Source of the DNA: Bacillota bacterium
Lineage (GTDB): Bacteria; Bacillota; Clostridia; Lachnospirales; Lachnospiraceae
Reading direction: 5' to 3'
Length of the DNA: 64,000 bases
NCBI GenBank assembly: GCA_023439125.1
Contig: JAEXOU010000022.1
Coordinates: forward strand, 1-64,000
Positions 43,871 through 53,089 of this stretch are shown one piece after another. Each line of letters opens with the position of its first letter. The stretch's first letter is position 1. Both the position numbers and the translations under genes were made by a program. Under the pieces are notes generated by a model. The model made no database searches. It was not told the DNA's origin and saw only the letters and a list, made by a program, of their open reading frames with translations.

Positions 43871-45419
43871 CTAATTCAGCTCCCTCCGCCCAATATTTTT
43901 GCTCAAAACTCCGATAGCAAATTGCTTCACTCAAATGTTTTGTTTTAATCTCCTCTGATTGTTCTAAATCTGCTATTGTTCGAGCTACCTTTAGAATTCT
44001 ATGAAAACCACGAGAGCTCAATTGTAATCGATGAAATGCAGACTCCATCAAATCTTTTGCCTCTTCATCCAAGGCACAATACTTAGCAATCTTCTTTGGA
44101 GTTAGCTGAGAATTAAACAAAAATGGTTCTGCGCTATAACGATCCATCTGAACTTTTCTAGCGAGAAGAATCCGTTCTCGGATCTGTTTGGAACCTTCAA
44201 TTGCTTCTTGCTTTTGTAACTCCTTATATTCAATTGGCGCTGTTTCAATAAACACATCAATTCGATCTAATAACGGACCTGAAATATGACTCAAATATCG
44301 ATGAATTTGTGAATAGGAGCAGTGACATCGTAAACGATTTGGAAAATAACCACATTTGCATGGGTTAAGTGAGGCTACTAACATAAAGTTCGCTGGATAC
44401 TGATATGTACCATTTAATCGACTAATTACTACATTCCGTTCTTCTAATGGCTGTCGTAAAAGTTCTAATGTACTCATATCGAATTCTGGTAGTTCATCTA
44501 GAAATAAGACTCCATTCGTAGCAAGACTAATCTCACCTGGCTGTGGGTACTTCCCTCCACCGACTAGTGCTGTTTTTGTAATCGAGTGATGAGGTGCACG
44601 AAATGGCCGACTTAAGACTAGCGATTGATTTTCCTTCATAACTCCAGCAACACTACATACCTTCGTTAATTCTATACTTTCTTCAAAAGATAATTCTGGC
44701 ATTACAGTAGGAATTCGTTTCGCTAGCATCGTTTTACCAGTACCAGGGCTTCCTATCATTAGTAAATGATGCATTCCAGCTACTGCAATTTCAATCGCTC
44801 GTTTGACACTTTCTTGACCAGAAACCTCAGAAAAGTCTACATCGTAGCTTTTCTCCAAACTGTTTCGAAACATTTGATTTACATCTACATACTCTGCTTC
44901 AATATTGGTAGCGCCAAGTAAGTACATAAAAGTTTCCTGTAGATTGGATACACCAATGATTTCAATTCCGTTGATTACAGCACCCTCCTTTGCATTCTCT
45001 TTAGGAAGGATACAACGAAGAAACCCCTGCTCTTTTGCAGTGGCGACAATTGGCAATACTCCATTGACACGGTTTAGCTTAGCATCTAGACTAAGTTCTC
45101 CAATAAATAATGTTTTTTCCAAATAATCTTCCGGGATATGACCAGATGAGGTCAAAATAGAAATGGCGATAGCCAGATCAAATGCAGTTCCTTCTTTTCT
45201 GACATCTGCTGGCGATAGATTGATTGTAATTCTTTTGGGAGGCAAATGAAATTCAGAGTTTTTAATTGCTACTCGAACTCTTTCTTTTGCCTCCCTCACT
45301 TCTGCTCCAAGTAAACCAACTAGTTCAATACAAGGTAATCCATCACTGACGTCTGCCTCTACTTGAACAATAAATGCATGAATTCCTTCCACCGCTGCAC
45401 TGTAAGCTTTGCTAAACAT
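43860..45419 (-). CDS. comM: ComM/YifB-type magnesium-chelatase-like AAA protein
   Basis: A 519-residue protein of the YifB/ComM family. ComM is a hexameric branch-migration helicase in natural transformation in proteobacteria. The N-terminal Lon-like domain (about 1-180) is followed by the AAA core with GSPGTGKTMLAKR and LFLDELPEF; a Cys cluster (CKCGYFPNRLRCHC) may bind zinc. The start at MFSKAYSA follows AAAGGA; a longer frame lacks a site. It overlaps dprA. Confidence 0.93.
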   Translation of the reverse strand: MFSKAYSAAVEGIHAFIVQVEADVSDGLPCIELVGLLGAEVREAKERVRVAIKNSEFHLPPKRITINLSPADVRKEGTAFDLAIAISILTSSGHIPEDYLEKTLFIGELSLDAKLNRVNGVLPIVATAKEQGFLRCILPKENAKEGAVINGIEIIGVSNLQETFMYLLGATNIEAEYVDVNQMFRNSLEKSYDVDFSEVSGQESVKRAIEIAVAGMHHLLMIGSPGTGKTMLAKRIPTVMPELSFEESIELTKVCSVAGVMKENQSLVLSRPFRAPHHSITKTALVGGGKYPQPGEISLATNGVLFLDELPEFDMSTLELLRQPLEERNVVISRLNGTYQYPANFMLVASLNPCKCGYFPNRLRCHCSYSQIHRYLSHISGPLLDRIDVFIETAPIEYKELQKQEAIEGSKQIRERILLARKVQMDRYSAEPFLFNSQLTPKKIAKYCALDEEAKDLMESAFHRLQLSSRGFHRILKVARTIADLEQSEEIKTKHLSEAICYRSFEQKYWAEGAELVAR

Positions 45420-45456
45420 AACAATTCCTTTCCTCTCCAAGAAAGGTACCAGTTAA

Positions 45457-45486
45457 ATTATACAATAGCATACGATTGAAAAACAA
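45457..45486 (-). promoter_or_regulatory. comM-dprA promoter
   Basis: TTGTTT and TATAAT with an 18-base spacer on the minus strand, about 40 bases before comM. Confidence 0.6.
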
Positions 45487-45507
45487 TGCCAAGCTAGTAG
45501 AATCGTT

Positions 45508-48500
45508 TTACAAATTCCACGAAATTTCGCTACCCTTAGCGCTCTTTTTAACAATCAGTTTTCTCTCAATTTGTTCCTTCAGTTCTGTCACATGAGAGAT
45601 AATACCGACAAGGCGACGATTACCAGCGAGATCATTTAAGATAGAAATTGCTTGCGTTCGAGACTCTTCATCTAAAGAGCCAAATCCCTCATCAATAAAC
45701 ATCGTATCTAAGTGGATTTTACCAGCAGTATTTTGCATAACATCTGCCATTCCAAGTGCCATCGATAAAGCTGCCATAAAGGATTCTCCACCTGACAGTG
45801 TCTTAACATCTCTTGTTTTGTCGTTGACCAGACTGTAAACATCAAGGTCTAAGCCTACCTCACCTCGCTTTTCAAGGTCATTAAAGTCACGACATTGCAA
45901 AATAAATCGATTGGAGGACATAACGATAAGACGTTTATTGGCCTCTGCAATAATATTCTTAAAGTAACGTCTCTGAATATAAGTCTGAAAATCAAGCTTT
46001 GCCATTCCAGAAAGATTACCGTTGGCAGTTTTATCAAGGCGACTCATGCATTCATACTCTTCTCGAATATTTTTACGTTTCTTCATTGCTTCCATCGCAT
46101 AATGGTAAGAAGTCTCATTCTTTTGAATGATTGCATAATATTCTTTATTTTTCTTATCCAACTCATTGATCGATTCCTCTAATATTGTACGTTTATCTAC
46201 GAATATTGAAAGTTCAACTTTTTCCTTGCCAGCTGTTTGTTCTTTATAAACTTGAATCTGAGCTTGATTTTTTGACCGTGCAAGTTCATATTGATTACAT
46301 TCTTCTTCCCAGCTCTTAATTACATTTTCCGAGGTTTTATGGCTCTTATATTCTTCCTCATTAGCGAAACCAAATTCACAGATTGCTTGTTTATACTCCA
46401 TTTCAAACGCAAGGCAATCCTTTTGCTGCAAAGCTTCTTCTTCTTTTGCATTCTTTAGCTCACCATTGATTTTTTGATATTCCTCACTGGCTTTTTGATA
46501 GTGATCGGCCGATATTTTCAGTTCATCTTCCAGACACTTTCGTCGTTCCACATGTTCTTCCAATATCTTCTTCGCAATCGCAGCCTCTTCATAAGGTAAT
46601 CCTTCCTTTAGAAGTAATTCTTCCTTATATAAAGTACCAACCAAAAGTTGAGCTTCATTCAACTTTATTCGATACTCTTCCAATTTTTTCAAGCTCTCTT
46701 CTAAGGTCTGGGATTGGCTTCTCAATTCCACCATATTTTTCTCATAGGCTTCTTGTTTTTGCTTCTCTAAATCGTGCTTTTCTCGGACTGTTTTTCCATC
46801 TTCAATACACTTATTGCGTCTTTTCACAATATCATCGATGCAATCCTTTGAGTACTCAAAACTCTCCCCTAACACACGATTACCGTTATCATACAACGTA
46901 CTTTTCTTTGCCTCTAATTTTTGAGTCTCTAACGCTAATTTATCACTTTCTTTCGTTTTTACCTCATCTGCAACATCTCGTTCCTTTTTTGCCTGTGTTA
47001 CAATCTGTTGAGTCACAGCTTCATTCGAACGTGGTGCTAGTCTTGGATGATTGGTAGAGCCACAAACCGGACAGGCATGTCCTTCTTGCAAGGTCGAAGC
47101 GATAATTCCTACCTGTTCTAAGATGAATATTTCATTCAACTGTTCGTATTTTGCACTCTTTTGCTGATATTCTTGTAACGCTTTTTGAGTCGAAACTTTG
47201 TGCGTTTCTACCTGTTTTATTAAATCATTCATCTCTGCTGCCATTTTTAACAGGGAGTCGTAATCCTCATATTGTTGTTTTAAGTCCTTTAATTGCTGGT
47301 CGAGTCGAATAACATTTGTAGCACTATCCTTTAACTGCTCATTCTGTTCATTTAATTCACTCACCCTTTTTTTCGTTAATTCGATTACCGCATTCTCACG
47401 ATTAACACTCTCTTGATGTTGTATCAAAAGTTTCTTTGCTTCTTGTGCTTCCTTTTGTTTTTGTTGAAGCTTCTCATAGATTGGGAGGCAATCGGTCAAT
47501 CTCATAATTGTTTCTTGTAGACGTGGTAACTGTTGTTCTAGTGCCTGCTCTTTTTCCTTCTTAATCTCAAGCATTGTCGCTGACTGTTGCTCCAATTGAC
47601 TTGTTTTCTTAATTAATTGTTCCAACTGTTCTCTTTTTATCTTAAGAGATTGCACTACCCTCTGATAAATCATTTCTTTTGTGTTCACTTGTGATGCATT
47701 ACGAGCAAGACCAATGGCGTCTTTTTTCTTTTGTATTTCTGATTCTTTTTCTCCTAATTCAATCGAAGTTCTCTCTAGCTTTTCTAATTCATCAAATAAT
47801 CGATTGATTTCATTTCCTTTATGGATTTGCTCTTTCACTACTTCTAATTCTTTTTGGGTTGATAAAGTAGTTGTCTTAACATCCTTTTCTTTTACTTTTA
47901 CTTCCTCTATGATCTTCTTTAACAGTTCGAGTACTTCTTCCTGGCTACTCTCAGAAAACTTCCCTTTCAACATCCATTCTGATTCATATTCACTATCTTC
48001 ACACAAAGCGACGTTATTCAACTGAAAACCAATTTCTTTTTGATTATCACATAGCTTACCATACAAAGCTTTTGCTCGTTCCCCTAACTCTCTTTGAACT
48101 CTCCAGTAAATTCGTGTATCAAATATTTTAGAAAAAATCTCTTTACGATCTTTGGAAGGTGCTAATAACAGTTTCATAAACTCACCTTGTGCTATCATTG
48201 CAATCTGAGTAAACTGATTCACATCCAAACCAATAATCTCGATAATTTTTTGATTTGTCTCTTTCACCTTGCCATAAAATGGTCTTCCATCTGGCATGAT
48301 TAACTCGACTGCTGCTGTTTCCTGAGTAACTGTATATTCTCCATCCTTATTCTTACGTTTACTTCGACGCATAAAATTAGGATTCCGATGGATCTTATAT
48401 ATGTTACCATTATATAAAAAGGTCAGCTCCACATAAGTTAGCGTATCGTCATCTGCATACTCGCTTCGCATCATATCTCCATCACGTCTACCACCACTTG

Positions 48501-48663
48501 TTTGATCATATAAAGCATACGTAATCGCGTCAAAGATTGTAGTTTTTCCAGCACCAGTATCCCCTGTGATTAAGAAAATCCCTTGATTTACCTTTTCAAA
48601 ATCAACTTCTACTACTCCTGCATAGGAGCCAAAAGCCGACATTACAACTTTTAATGGTTTCAT
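45508..48663 (-). CDS. sbcC: Exonuclease subunit SbcC (Rad50-like)
   Basis: A 1051-residue SMC-like ATPase that works with SbcD to process DNA hairpins and blocked ends. Walker A GDTGAGKTTIFDAITYAL is near residue 35; long coiled coils flank a zinc hook (ACPVCGSTNHP) at mid-protein; the C-terminal part has LSGGESFMAALSMALG and FIDEGFGSLDEE. Its start is next to the sbcD stop. SbcCD destroys palindromes, relevant here because large palindromes occur a few kilobases away. Confidence 0.97.
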   Translation of the reverse strand: MKPLKVVMSAFGSYAGVVEVDFEKVNQGIFLITGDTGAGKTTIFDAITYALYDQTSGGRRDGDMMRSEYADDDTLTYVELTFLYNGNIYKIHRNPNFMRRSKRKNKDGEYTVTQETAAVELIMPDGRPFYGKVKETNQKIIEIIGLDVNQFTQIAMIAQGEFMKLLLAPSKDRKEIFSKIFDTRIYWRVQRELGERAKALYGKLCDNQKEIGFQLNNVALCEDSEYESEWMLKGKFSESSQEEVLELLKKIIEEVKVKEKDVKTTTLSTQKELEVVKEQIHKGNEINRLFDELEKLERTSIELGEKESEIQKKKDAIGLARNASQVNTKEMIYQRVVQSLKIKREQLEQLIKKTSQLEQQSATMLEIKKEKEQALEQQLPRLQETIMRLTDCLPIYEKLQQKQKEAQEAKKLLIQHQESVNRENAVIELTKKRVSELNEQNEQLKDSATNVIRLDQQLKDLKQQYEDYDSLLKMAAEMNDLIKQVETHKVSTQKALQEYQQKSAKYEQLNEIFILEQVGIIASTLQEGHACPVCGSTNHPRLAPRSNEAVTQQIVTQAKKERDVADEVKTKESDKLALETQKLEAKKSTLYDNGNRVLGESFEYSKDCIDDIVKRRNKCIEDGKTVREKHDLEKQKQEAYEKNMVELRSQSQTLEESLKKLEEYRIKLNEAQLLVGTLYKEELLLKEGLPYEEAAIAKKILEEHVERRKCLEDELKISADHYQKASEEYQKINGELKNAKEEEALQQKDCLAFEMEYKQAICEFGFANEEEYKSHKTSENVIKSWEEECNQYELARSKNQAQIQVYKEQTAGKEKVELSIFVDKRTILEESINELDKKNKEYYAIIQKNETSYHYAMEAMKKRKNIREEYECMSRLDKTANGNLSGMAKLDFQTYIQRRYFKNIIAEANKRLIVMSSNRFILQCRDFNDLEKRGEVGLDLDVYSLVNDKTRDVKTLSGGESFMAALSMALGMADVMQNTAGKIHLDTMFIDEGFGSLDEESRTQAISILNDLAGNRRLVGIISHVTELKEQIERKLIVKKSAKGSEISWNL

Positions 48664-48664
48664 C

Positions 48665-49828
48665 TTAATCCTCCTCTCGACTTATGTTGATAATAGAAGC
48701 AATAATCTCTTCTTCTTTTTCTGACATCGGACACTGTTGCATTTCTTGATAAAATTCAGAAAATGCTAAAATAGGATCTAAAACCGTCGCTTCCCCATTC
48801 ACCTCATTGATTCTTGCCTGCGTTCTCGTATTATCGACCATTAATTCTAAAATATTGTCATACTTTTCTTCTAACTGGTCTTTTGGTTTATATGGATCCA
48901 CTTCATCAGTAATTGTCACGCTAATATAGTCATGGCAATTATCTTGTGTTGCACGATCTAGAATTTCTTGTAATAAACCACGCTCTCTTCTTACATCTTG
49001 CAATGCATATAGTGGAATTGACTCAATACCTATTTCGCTTCCCTTCTCAGACAACGTTACAACTGTAATTGATTTCTTATGCTTTTCTTCACTCACAGAA
49101 TATTTGAGCGGAGTTCCACAATAACGAATTGTTGGTTTTAACACGTGTTGTGGCTTATGAATATGACCTAAAGCAACGTAATCGAATTGCTCTACTAGAG
49201 AAGCATCGACACTATCAAGTCCTCCGACCGTAATCGATGATTGCTCTGAGTCGGAAGTTTCAGGTGCTTGTCCTCCATTTACGTAAAATTGATGAGAGAG
49301 TAAACAATTCCTCTGACTGTAGTCAATCTCTTCTCTCTCTAATAGAGCTTGAATCGCACTATGATAAGATGTTACATAGCCTTCCTCAAATAGATGCCTA
49401 ACATATCCAGGCTTTACAAATGGAAGTAGATAAAAGTTCACATCCCCATATTCATCTTGTAACGTTATTTTCCTTAAATATTCACCCTCCTCCTGAGGTG
49501 GCATCACAGATATATAAATCTGATGTTTTTCTAAAAATGAACTTGCGTATCGTAATCTCTCTGCAGAGTCATGATTTCCAGCAATAATTAGGACAGGAAT
49601 TGTCGGAACTATGTTTGCTAGTTTATTTAAAAAATCATCGAAAACTGTATATGCTTCTGCGGAAGGTATCGATTTGTCAAATATATCTCCTGCAATTAAG
49701 ATTGCATTTGGTCGTTGCAATATTGCTTGTTCTACAATCTTATTCAGAATGTCCTCTTGGTTTTTCCGTAAACTATAGGAGTGCAATTGCTTTCCTATGT
49801 GTAAATCTGATAAATGAAATAATTTCAT
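48665..49828 (-). CDS. sbcD: Exonuclease subunit SbcD (Mre11-like)
   Basis: A 387-residue metallophosphoesterase, the nuclease partner of SbcC. All phosphoesterase motifs are present: SDLHIGK, AGDIFDKS, GNHDSAERL, LSHQFYVNGG and LGHIHKPQ. The start at MKLFHLSDLHIGK is set by the GGGGGGAG just upstream; a longer frame would add residues not found in the family. Confidence 0.97.
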   Translation of the reverse strand: MKLFHLSDLHIGKQLHSYSLRKNQEDILNKIVEQAILQRPNAILIAGDIFDKSIPSAEAYTVFDDFLNKLANIVPTIPVLIIAGNHDSAERLRYASSFLEKHQIYISVMPPQEEGEYLRKITLQDEYGDVNFYLLPFVKPGYVRHLFEEGYVTSYHSAIQALLEREEIDYSQRNCLLSHQFYVNGGQAPETSDSEQSSITVGGLDSVDASLVEQFDYVALGHIHKPQHVLKPTIRYCGTPLKYSVSEEKHKKSITVVTLSEKGSEIGIESIPLYALQDVRRERGLLQEILDRATQDNCHDYISVTITDEVDPYKPKDQLEEKYDNILELMVDNTRTQARINEVNGEATVLDPILAFSEFYQEMQQCPMSEKEEEIIASIINISREED

Positions 49829-49862
49829 AATCTCCCCCCTATTTTCCCACATTACTAAGTTA

Positions 49863-49950
49863 AAATTGACCTGTAATTTCATCAACATAATCCAAAAGAA
49901 TGGAATTATCCCTTCTTTGCACCATAGTCAACCAAAATACAGGTCAATTT
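49863..49950. repeat. 13-bp inverted repeat with long loop upstream of sbcD
   Basis: AAATTGACCTGTA at 49863-49875 is perfectly complementary to 49938-49950. The 62-base loop is unusual for a terminator. It lies between the flavodoxin gene and sbcD and could be a termination or regulatory structure. Confidence 0.55.
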
Positions 49951-49956
49951 CGCTAC

Positions 49957-50577
49957 CTATCTTATAAAATTCGTCCATTCTCTTGGAAATTGTTCTGGTT
50001 CTGGAACACTATCCTTCGTTGCCTCTCTCATCTTAAGAAGCCATGCCATATTTCTTGCCATATTGCTAATGATACTAATACCTTCTCTATCCTCTAGCAC
50101 TTCCCCTGGTGTAGCTCCGTGCAGAACATTCCAGTAATAGGATGGTGCAATAATCATCTCTGATATTAAAAAGTATTTTTGCAGATCATCAACAGTTGTC
50201 ATATCTCCTGCACGCCGTGATACTGCTAATGCAGCACCAACCTTATGTCTCATTCTTCCTTTGCTTTGATAAAAACATCGGTCTAAGAAGCACTTTAATG
50301 TCCCATTTAGTGAAGCATAATAAACAGGACTACCAAAAATAACTCCATCTGCATCATACAATTTTGCACATGCTTCATCAAAGAACTCATCTGCAAACAC
50401 ACACTGCCCTGTCTTTTTACAGCCTCCACAACCTTGACAACCCTTTATTTCCTTATTGCCAAGTTGTAGAATCTCAACCTCAATTCCATTGGCTTCTAAT
50501 TCCTGCTTTGCCATACAAAGTGCAGTGTATGTATTACCTTTTTCATGGGGACTCCCATTAACTGCGATTACCTTCAT
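49957..50577 (-). CDS. Flavodoxin-like NADPH-dependent FMN reductase (iron-sulfur flavoprotein type)
   Basis: A 206-residue flavodoxin-fold oxidoreductase. The FMN phosphate loop is NGSPHEKGNTYTAL (8-21), and a cysteine cluster (GCQGCGGCKKTGQC, near 48-61) could bind an iron-sulfur cluster as in iron-sulfur flavoproteins. The segment FGSPVYYASLNG is the usual isoalloxazine-contact region. The substrate is unknown. GGAGG precedes the start. It is upstream of sbcD but separated by an inverted repeat, so functional linkage is doubtful. Confidence 0.85.
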   Translation of the reverse strand: MKVIAVNGSPHEKGNTYTALCMAKQELEANGIEVEILQLGNKEIKGCQGCGGCKKTGQCVFADEFFDEACAKLYDADGVIFGSPVYYASLNGTLKCFLDRCFYQSKGRMRHKVGAALAVSRRAGDMTTVDDLQKYFLISEMIIAPSYYWNVLHGATPGEVLEDREGISIISNMARNMAWLLKMREATKDSVPEPEQFPREWTNFIR

Positions 50578-50636
50578 CTTGTTACCTCCAAAACAATATA
50601 TATAATCTTACGAGAGAATAATCCAAAATATTCAAA

Positions 50637-50670
50637 ATGGAGCTGTTTCCTTAAGAAATAGCCCCGTTTT
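50637..50670 (-). terminator. nrdR terminator
   Basis: An imperfect hairpin (GGGGCTATTTC with GAAACAGCTCC) lies just after nrdR on the minus strand, followed by a short ATTTTG run. Weak but plausible. Confidence 0.5.
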
Positions 50671-50672
50671 TA

Positions 50673-51131
50673 TTAATTCTCATGATCTAATATTTTCTTT
50701 AACTCATTCATAAATGTGTTTACATCTTTAAACTCTCGATATACTGAGGCAAAACGAACATAGGCAACTGGATCCAAACCTTTTAGCTTATCCATGACAA
50801 TCTCGCCTATTCTATGACTTGGTATCTCTTTTTCTTCCATATTAAAGATAACATTCTCAACTTCATCAACTAGACTATTAATCTGATCTACGGATATCGG
50901 TCTTTTATGGCAAGAACGAAAAACACCTGCTTCAATTTTCGATCTATCATACGGTTCACGATTGTTATCTTTTTTAATAACTACTAGCGGAATCGTCTCC
51001 ACCTTTTCATAAGTAGTAAAACGTTTGGAACACTCATCGCACTGACGGCGACGTCGAATTGAACTACTATCATCTGCCGGTCTGGAATCGATAACTCTAG
51101 TGTTCTCTTTACCACAAAATGGGCACTTCAT
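50673..51131 (-). CDS. nrdR: Transcriptional repressor NrdR
   Basis: A 152-residue repressor of ribonucleotide reductase genes. The zinc ribbon has CPFCGKENTRVIDSR and CDECSKRFTTYE (1-35); an ATP-cone domain (about 48-138) senses nucleotide levels. The start at MKCPFCG follows GGAGG by 7 bases; a longer frame has no such site. No NrdR-box target gene is seen in this window. Confidence 0.97.
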   Translation of the reverse strand: MKCPFCGKENTRVIDSRPADDSSSIRRRRQCDECSKRFTTYEKVETIPLVVIKKDNNREPYDRSKIEAGVFRSCHKRPISVDQINSLVDEVENVIFNMEEKEIPSHRIGEIVMDKLKGLDPVAYVRFASVYREFKDVNTFMNELKKILDHEN

Positions 51132-51177
51132 TTTTTTACCTCCTAAGTATAATGTATCACCGTATCCTTTATTTATC

Positions 51178-51206
51178 ATTATATTGAATTAATTACAACA
51201 GGTCAA
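51178..51206 (-). promoter_or_regulatory. nrdR promoter
   Basis: TTGACC and TATAAT with a 17-base spacer, close to the sigma-A consensus, about 45 bases before nrdR. Confidence 0.75.
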
Positions 51207-51301
51207 GCATATCTTGTGGATTTAAGAACTTTTGGGAGATACATAATCATCTTTTTTTATTTTTATCATACGATAAAGTAACTACTATAAATGGTGATGC
51301 T

Positions 51302-51562
51302 ATGAGATTATGTGAATTACGTCAAAAAGAAGTAATAAACTGTCGTGATTGCGAACGGCTTGGTTTCGTTGGCGATATCGTATTCAACGTTCAAAATGGC
51401 TGCATGGAAGCTCTTATAGTTCCTGGTCCTTGTAAGATTTGGGGGTTACTAGGTCGTGATCAGGAATACGTAATTCCTTGGCGTGCCATTCGACAAATAG
51501 GTCCTGACGTTATCTTAGTCGATATCAATCCAGAAGAGTGCTTTCAAAAAGTTGTTTTTTAG
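51302..51562 (+). CDS. YlmC/YmxH-family sporulation protein (PRC-barrel)
   Basis: An 86-residue PRC-barrel-like protein. It opens with MRLCELRQKEVINCRDCERLGFV (key part RLCELRQKEVINC), then EYVIPWRAIRQIGPDVILVD, the pattern of YlmC/YmxH, small proteins of spore-formers expressed in the mother cell. The exact function is unknown. A CATACGAT motif about 30 bases upstream resembles the -10 of sigma-E/K promoters. It is divergent from nrdR. Confidence 0.85.
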   Translation: MRLCELRQKEVINCRDCERLGFVGDIVFNVQNGCMEALIVPGPCKIWGLLGRDQEYVIPWRAIRQIGPDVILVDINPEECFQKVVF

Positions 51563-51583
51563 TCCGTATGATTGTCTTAATTA

Positions 51584-51612
51584 TTTACAATCGAACAAAT
51601 ATTCTATATAAT
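51584..51612 (+). promoter_or_regulatory. dinB promoter with LexA-like box
   Basis: TTTACA and TATAAT are 17 bases apart. Between them CGAACAAATATTCT (51592-51605) matches the Gram-positive LexA box CGAACATATGTTCG at 11 of 14 positions. Placement in the promoter core fits SOS repression. Confidence 0.6.
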
Positions 51613-51649
51613 GAATTTAGTGAATGGAAAGCATAGGGAGATAAAAGCG

Positions 51650-52858
51650 ATGCAAATACAAAGAATCATTTTTCATGTTGATGTAAATAGTGCATTCTTA
51701 AGCTGGGAGTCTTGTAATCGATTGGCTCTAAATCCCCAAGCAATTGATCTACGTACAATTGACGCAGTGATTGGTGGCGATAGTAGCAGTCGGCATGGAA
51801 TTGTATTAGCCAAATCAACTTCTGCGAAACGTTATGGAATTGTAACAGGAGAGCCTTTAAGTCAGGCGAAGAGCAAATGTCCTAATCTAGTTATTGTGCC
51901 ACCTAATATGGACATCTATAATCGTTGCTCCGAGCAATTAATTCAATTATTATTCGAGTACACCCCTACGCTTTCCCAATTTAGTATTGACGAAGCGTTT
52001 CTTGATATGTCAGAAACTTGGCATTTATTTGGACATACTCCATTAGAAGTAGCTAATCAGATACGTATTCGAGTTGAAAATGAATTGGGATTTACAGTGA
52101 ATATCGGAATTGCTCCAAATAAATTATTAGCTAAAATGGCTTCCGATTTTAAAAAACCAAATTTATGCCATACTCTCTTTTTCGATGAAATCCCAACAAA
52201 AATGTGGCCACTTCCTGTAGAAGAACTTTTTTTCGTTGGACCGTCTGCCAAGAATCGATTCAATATGCTAGGAATTCATACGATTTATCATTTAGCCCAT
52301 AGTGATCTTAACATACTAAGGCATCATATTGGAAATAAATATGCTCAGCTTATTTATGATTATGCCAATGGAATTGATGATGAGCTAGTCGAAGTCGAAG
52401 AAGAAAAGAATAAAGGCTATGGTAATAGTATTACACTCGCAAGAGATGTTAGCGATTTAAGTACAGCCTATCAGGTGCTGCTTGCCTTAAGCGAAACTGT
52501 TGCCTCCCGATTACGCTCATCAAAATCAAGCTGTAGCTGCATCACAGTTGAGATAAAATATGCTGATTTTCGTAAAAAATCACACCAGAAGACATTATCT
52601 GATGTGACTAATTCAACAAATGAAATTTATAAAGCTGCATGTCAACTTTTCGATGAGTTTTGGGACAAGTCCCCGATTCGTTTGCTTGGTATAAGAGCAA
52701 CAAAATTAGATGAGAATGAATTCTCTCAGCTTTCGCTTTTTGAGACCCAAAAATCTGAAAAGCTAACAAAACTAGATCATGCAATTGACTCAATTCGAGA
52801 TAAATTTGGTTCCGATTCGATCAAACGTGCTAGTTTTCTAAATGAGGTTAGGAAATGA
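51650..52858 (+). CDS. dinB: DNA polymerase IV (Y-family)
   Basis: A 402-residue translesion polymerase. Catalytic acid residues are visible in HVDVNSAFLSWE (about 8-20) and SIDEAFLDMS (about 108). The helix-hairpin-helix region PNKLLAKMASDFKKPN is intact, and a little-finger domain forms the C-terminal third. The start at MQIQRIIFHVDVN is set by AGGGAGAT; an upstream ATG lacks a site. It could equally be a UvrX/YqjW-type paralogue, but length and motifs favour DinB. Confidence 0.93.
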   Translation: MQIQRIIFHVDVNSAFLSWESCNRLALNPQAIDLRTIDAVIGGDSSSRHGIVLAKSTSAKRYGIVTGEPLSQAKSKCPNLVIVPPNMDIYNRCSEQLIQLLFEYTPTLSQFSIDEAFLDMSETWHLFGHTPLEVANQIRIRVENELGFTVNIGIAPNKLLAKMASDFKKPNLCHTLFFDEIPTKMWPLPVEELFFVGPSAKNRFNMLGIHTIYHLAHSDLNILRHHIGNKYAQLIYDYANGIDDELVEVEEEKNKGYGNSITLARDVSDLSTAYQVLLALSETVASRLRSSKSSCSCITVEIKYADFRKKSHQKTLSDVTNSTNEIYKAACQLFDEFWDKSPIRLLGIRATKLDENEFSQLSLFETQKSEKLTKLDHAIDSIRDKFGSDSIKRASFLNEVRK

Positions 52859-52881
52859 GTGACCTTTCACAAAGTTTTAGA

Positions 52882-53079
52882 CGTCATTTTGCACACATAA
52901 TGTTGTGAGCATGGGATGGAAAACATAATTCATACGCAACACGCTCTCGCTTGAATGAAGTCGTAGCGGTACCTAAGGGCCTAAAACACAGGCCCTTAGT
53001 ACCGACGCCCTCATAACAGTTGCTTCTGCATTATGTTTTCCATCCCATTTTTTGCAAGTCTACGAAGTGCAAAATGACG
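52882..53079. repeat. Palindromic repeat family 1, copy A
   Basis: A 198-bp imperfect palindrome: outer arms CGTCATTTTGCAC (52882-52894 with 53067-53079), a perfect 19-bp middle stem (52911-52929 with 53030-53048), and a central stem rich in AAGGGCCT (52967-52982 with 52990-53004). It fills the convergent gap between dinB and the isomerase gene and might also end both transcripts. A second copy lies at 57670-57871. Confidence 0.85.
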
Positions 53080-53089
53080 AATGAAATTG

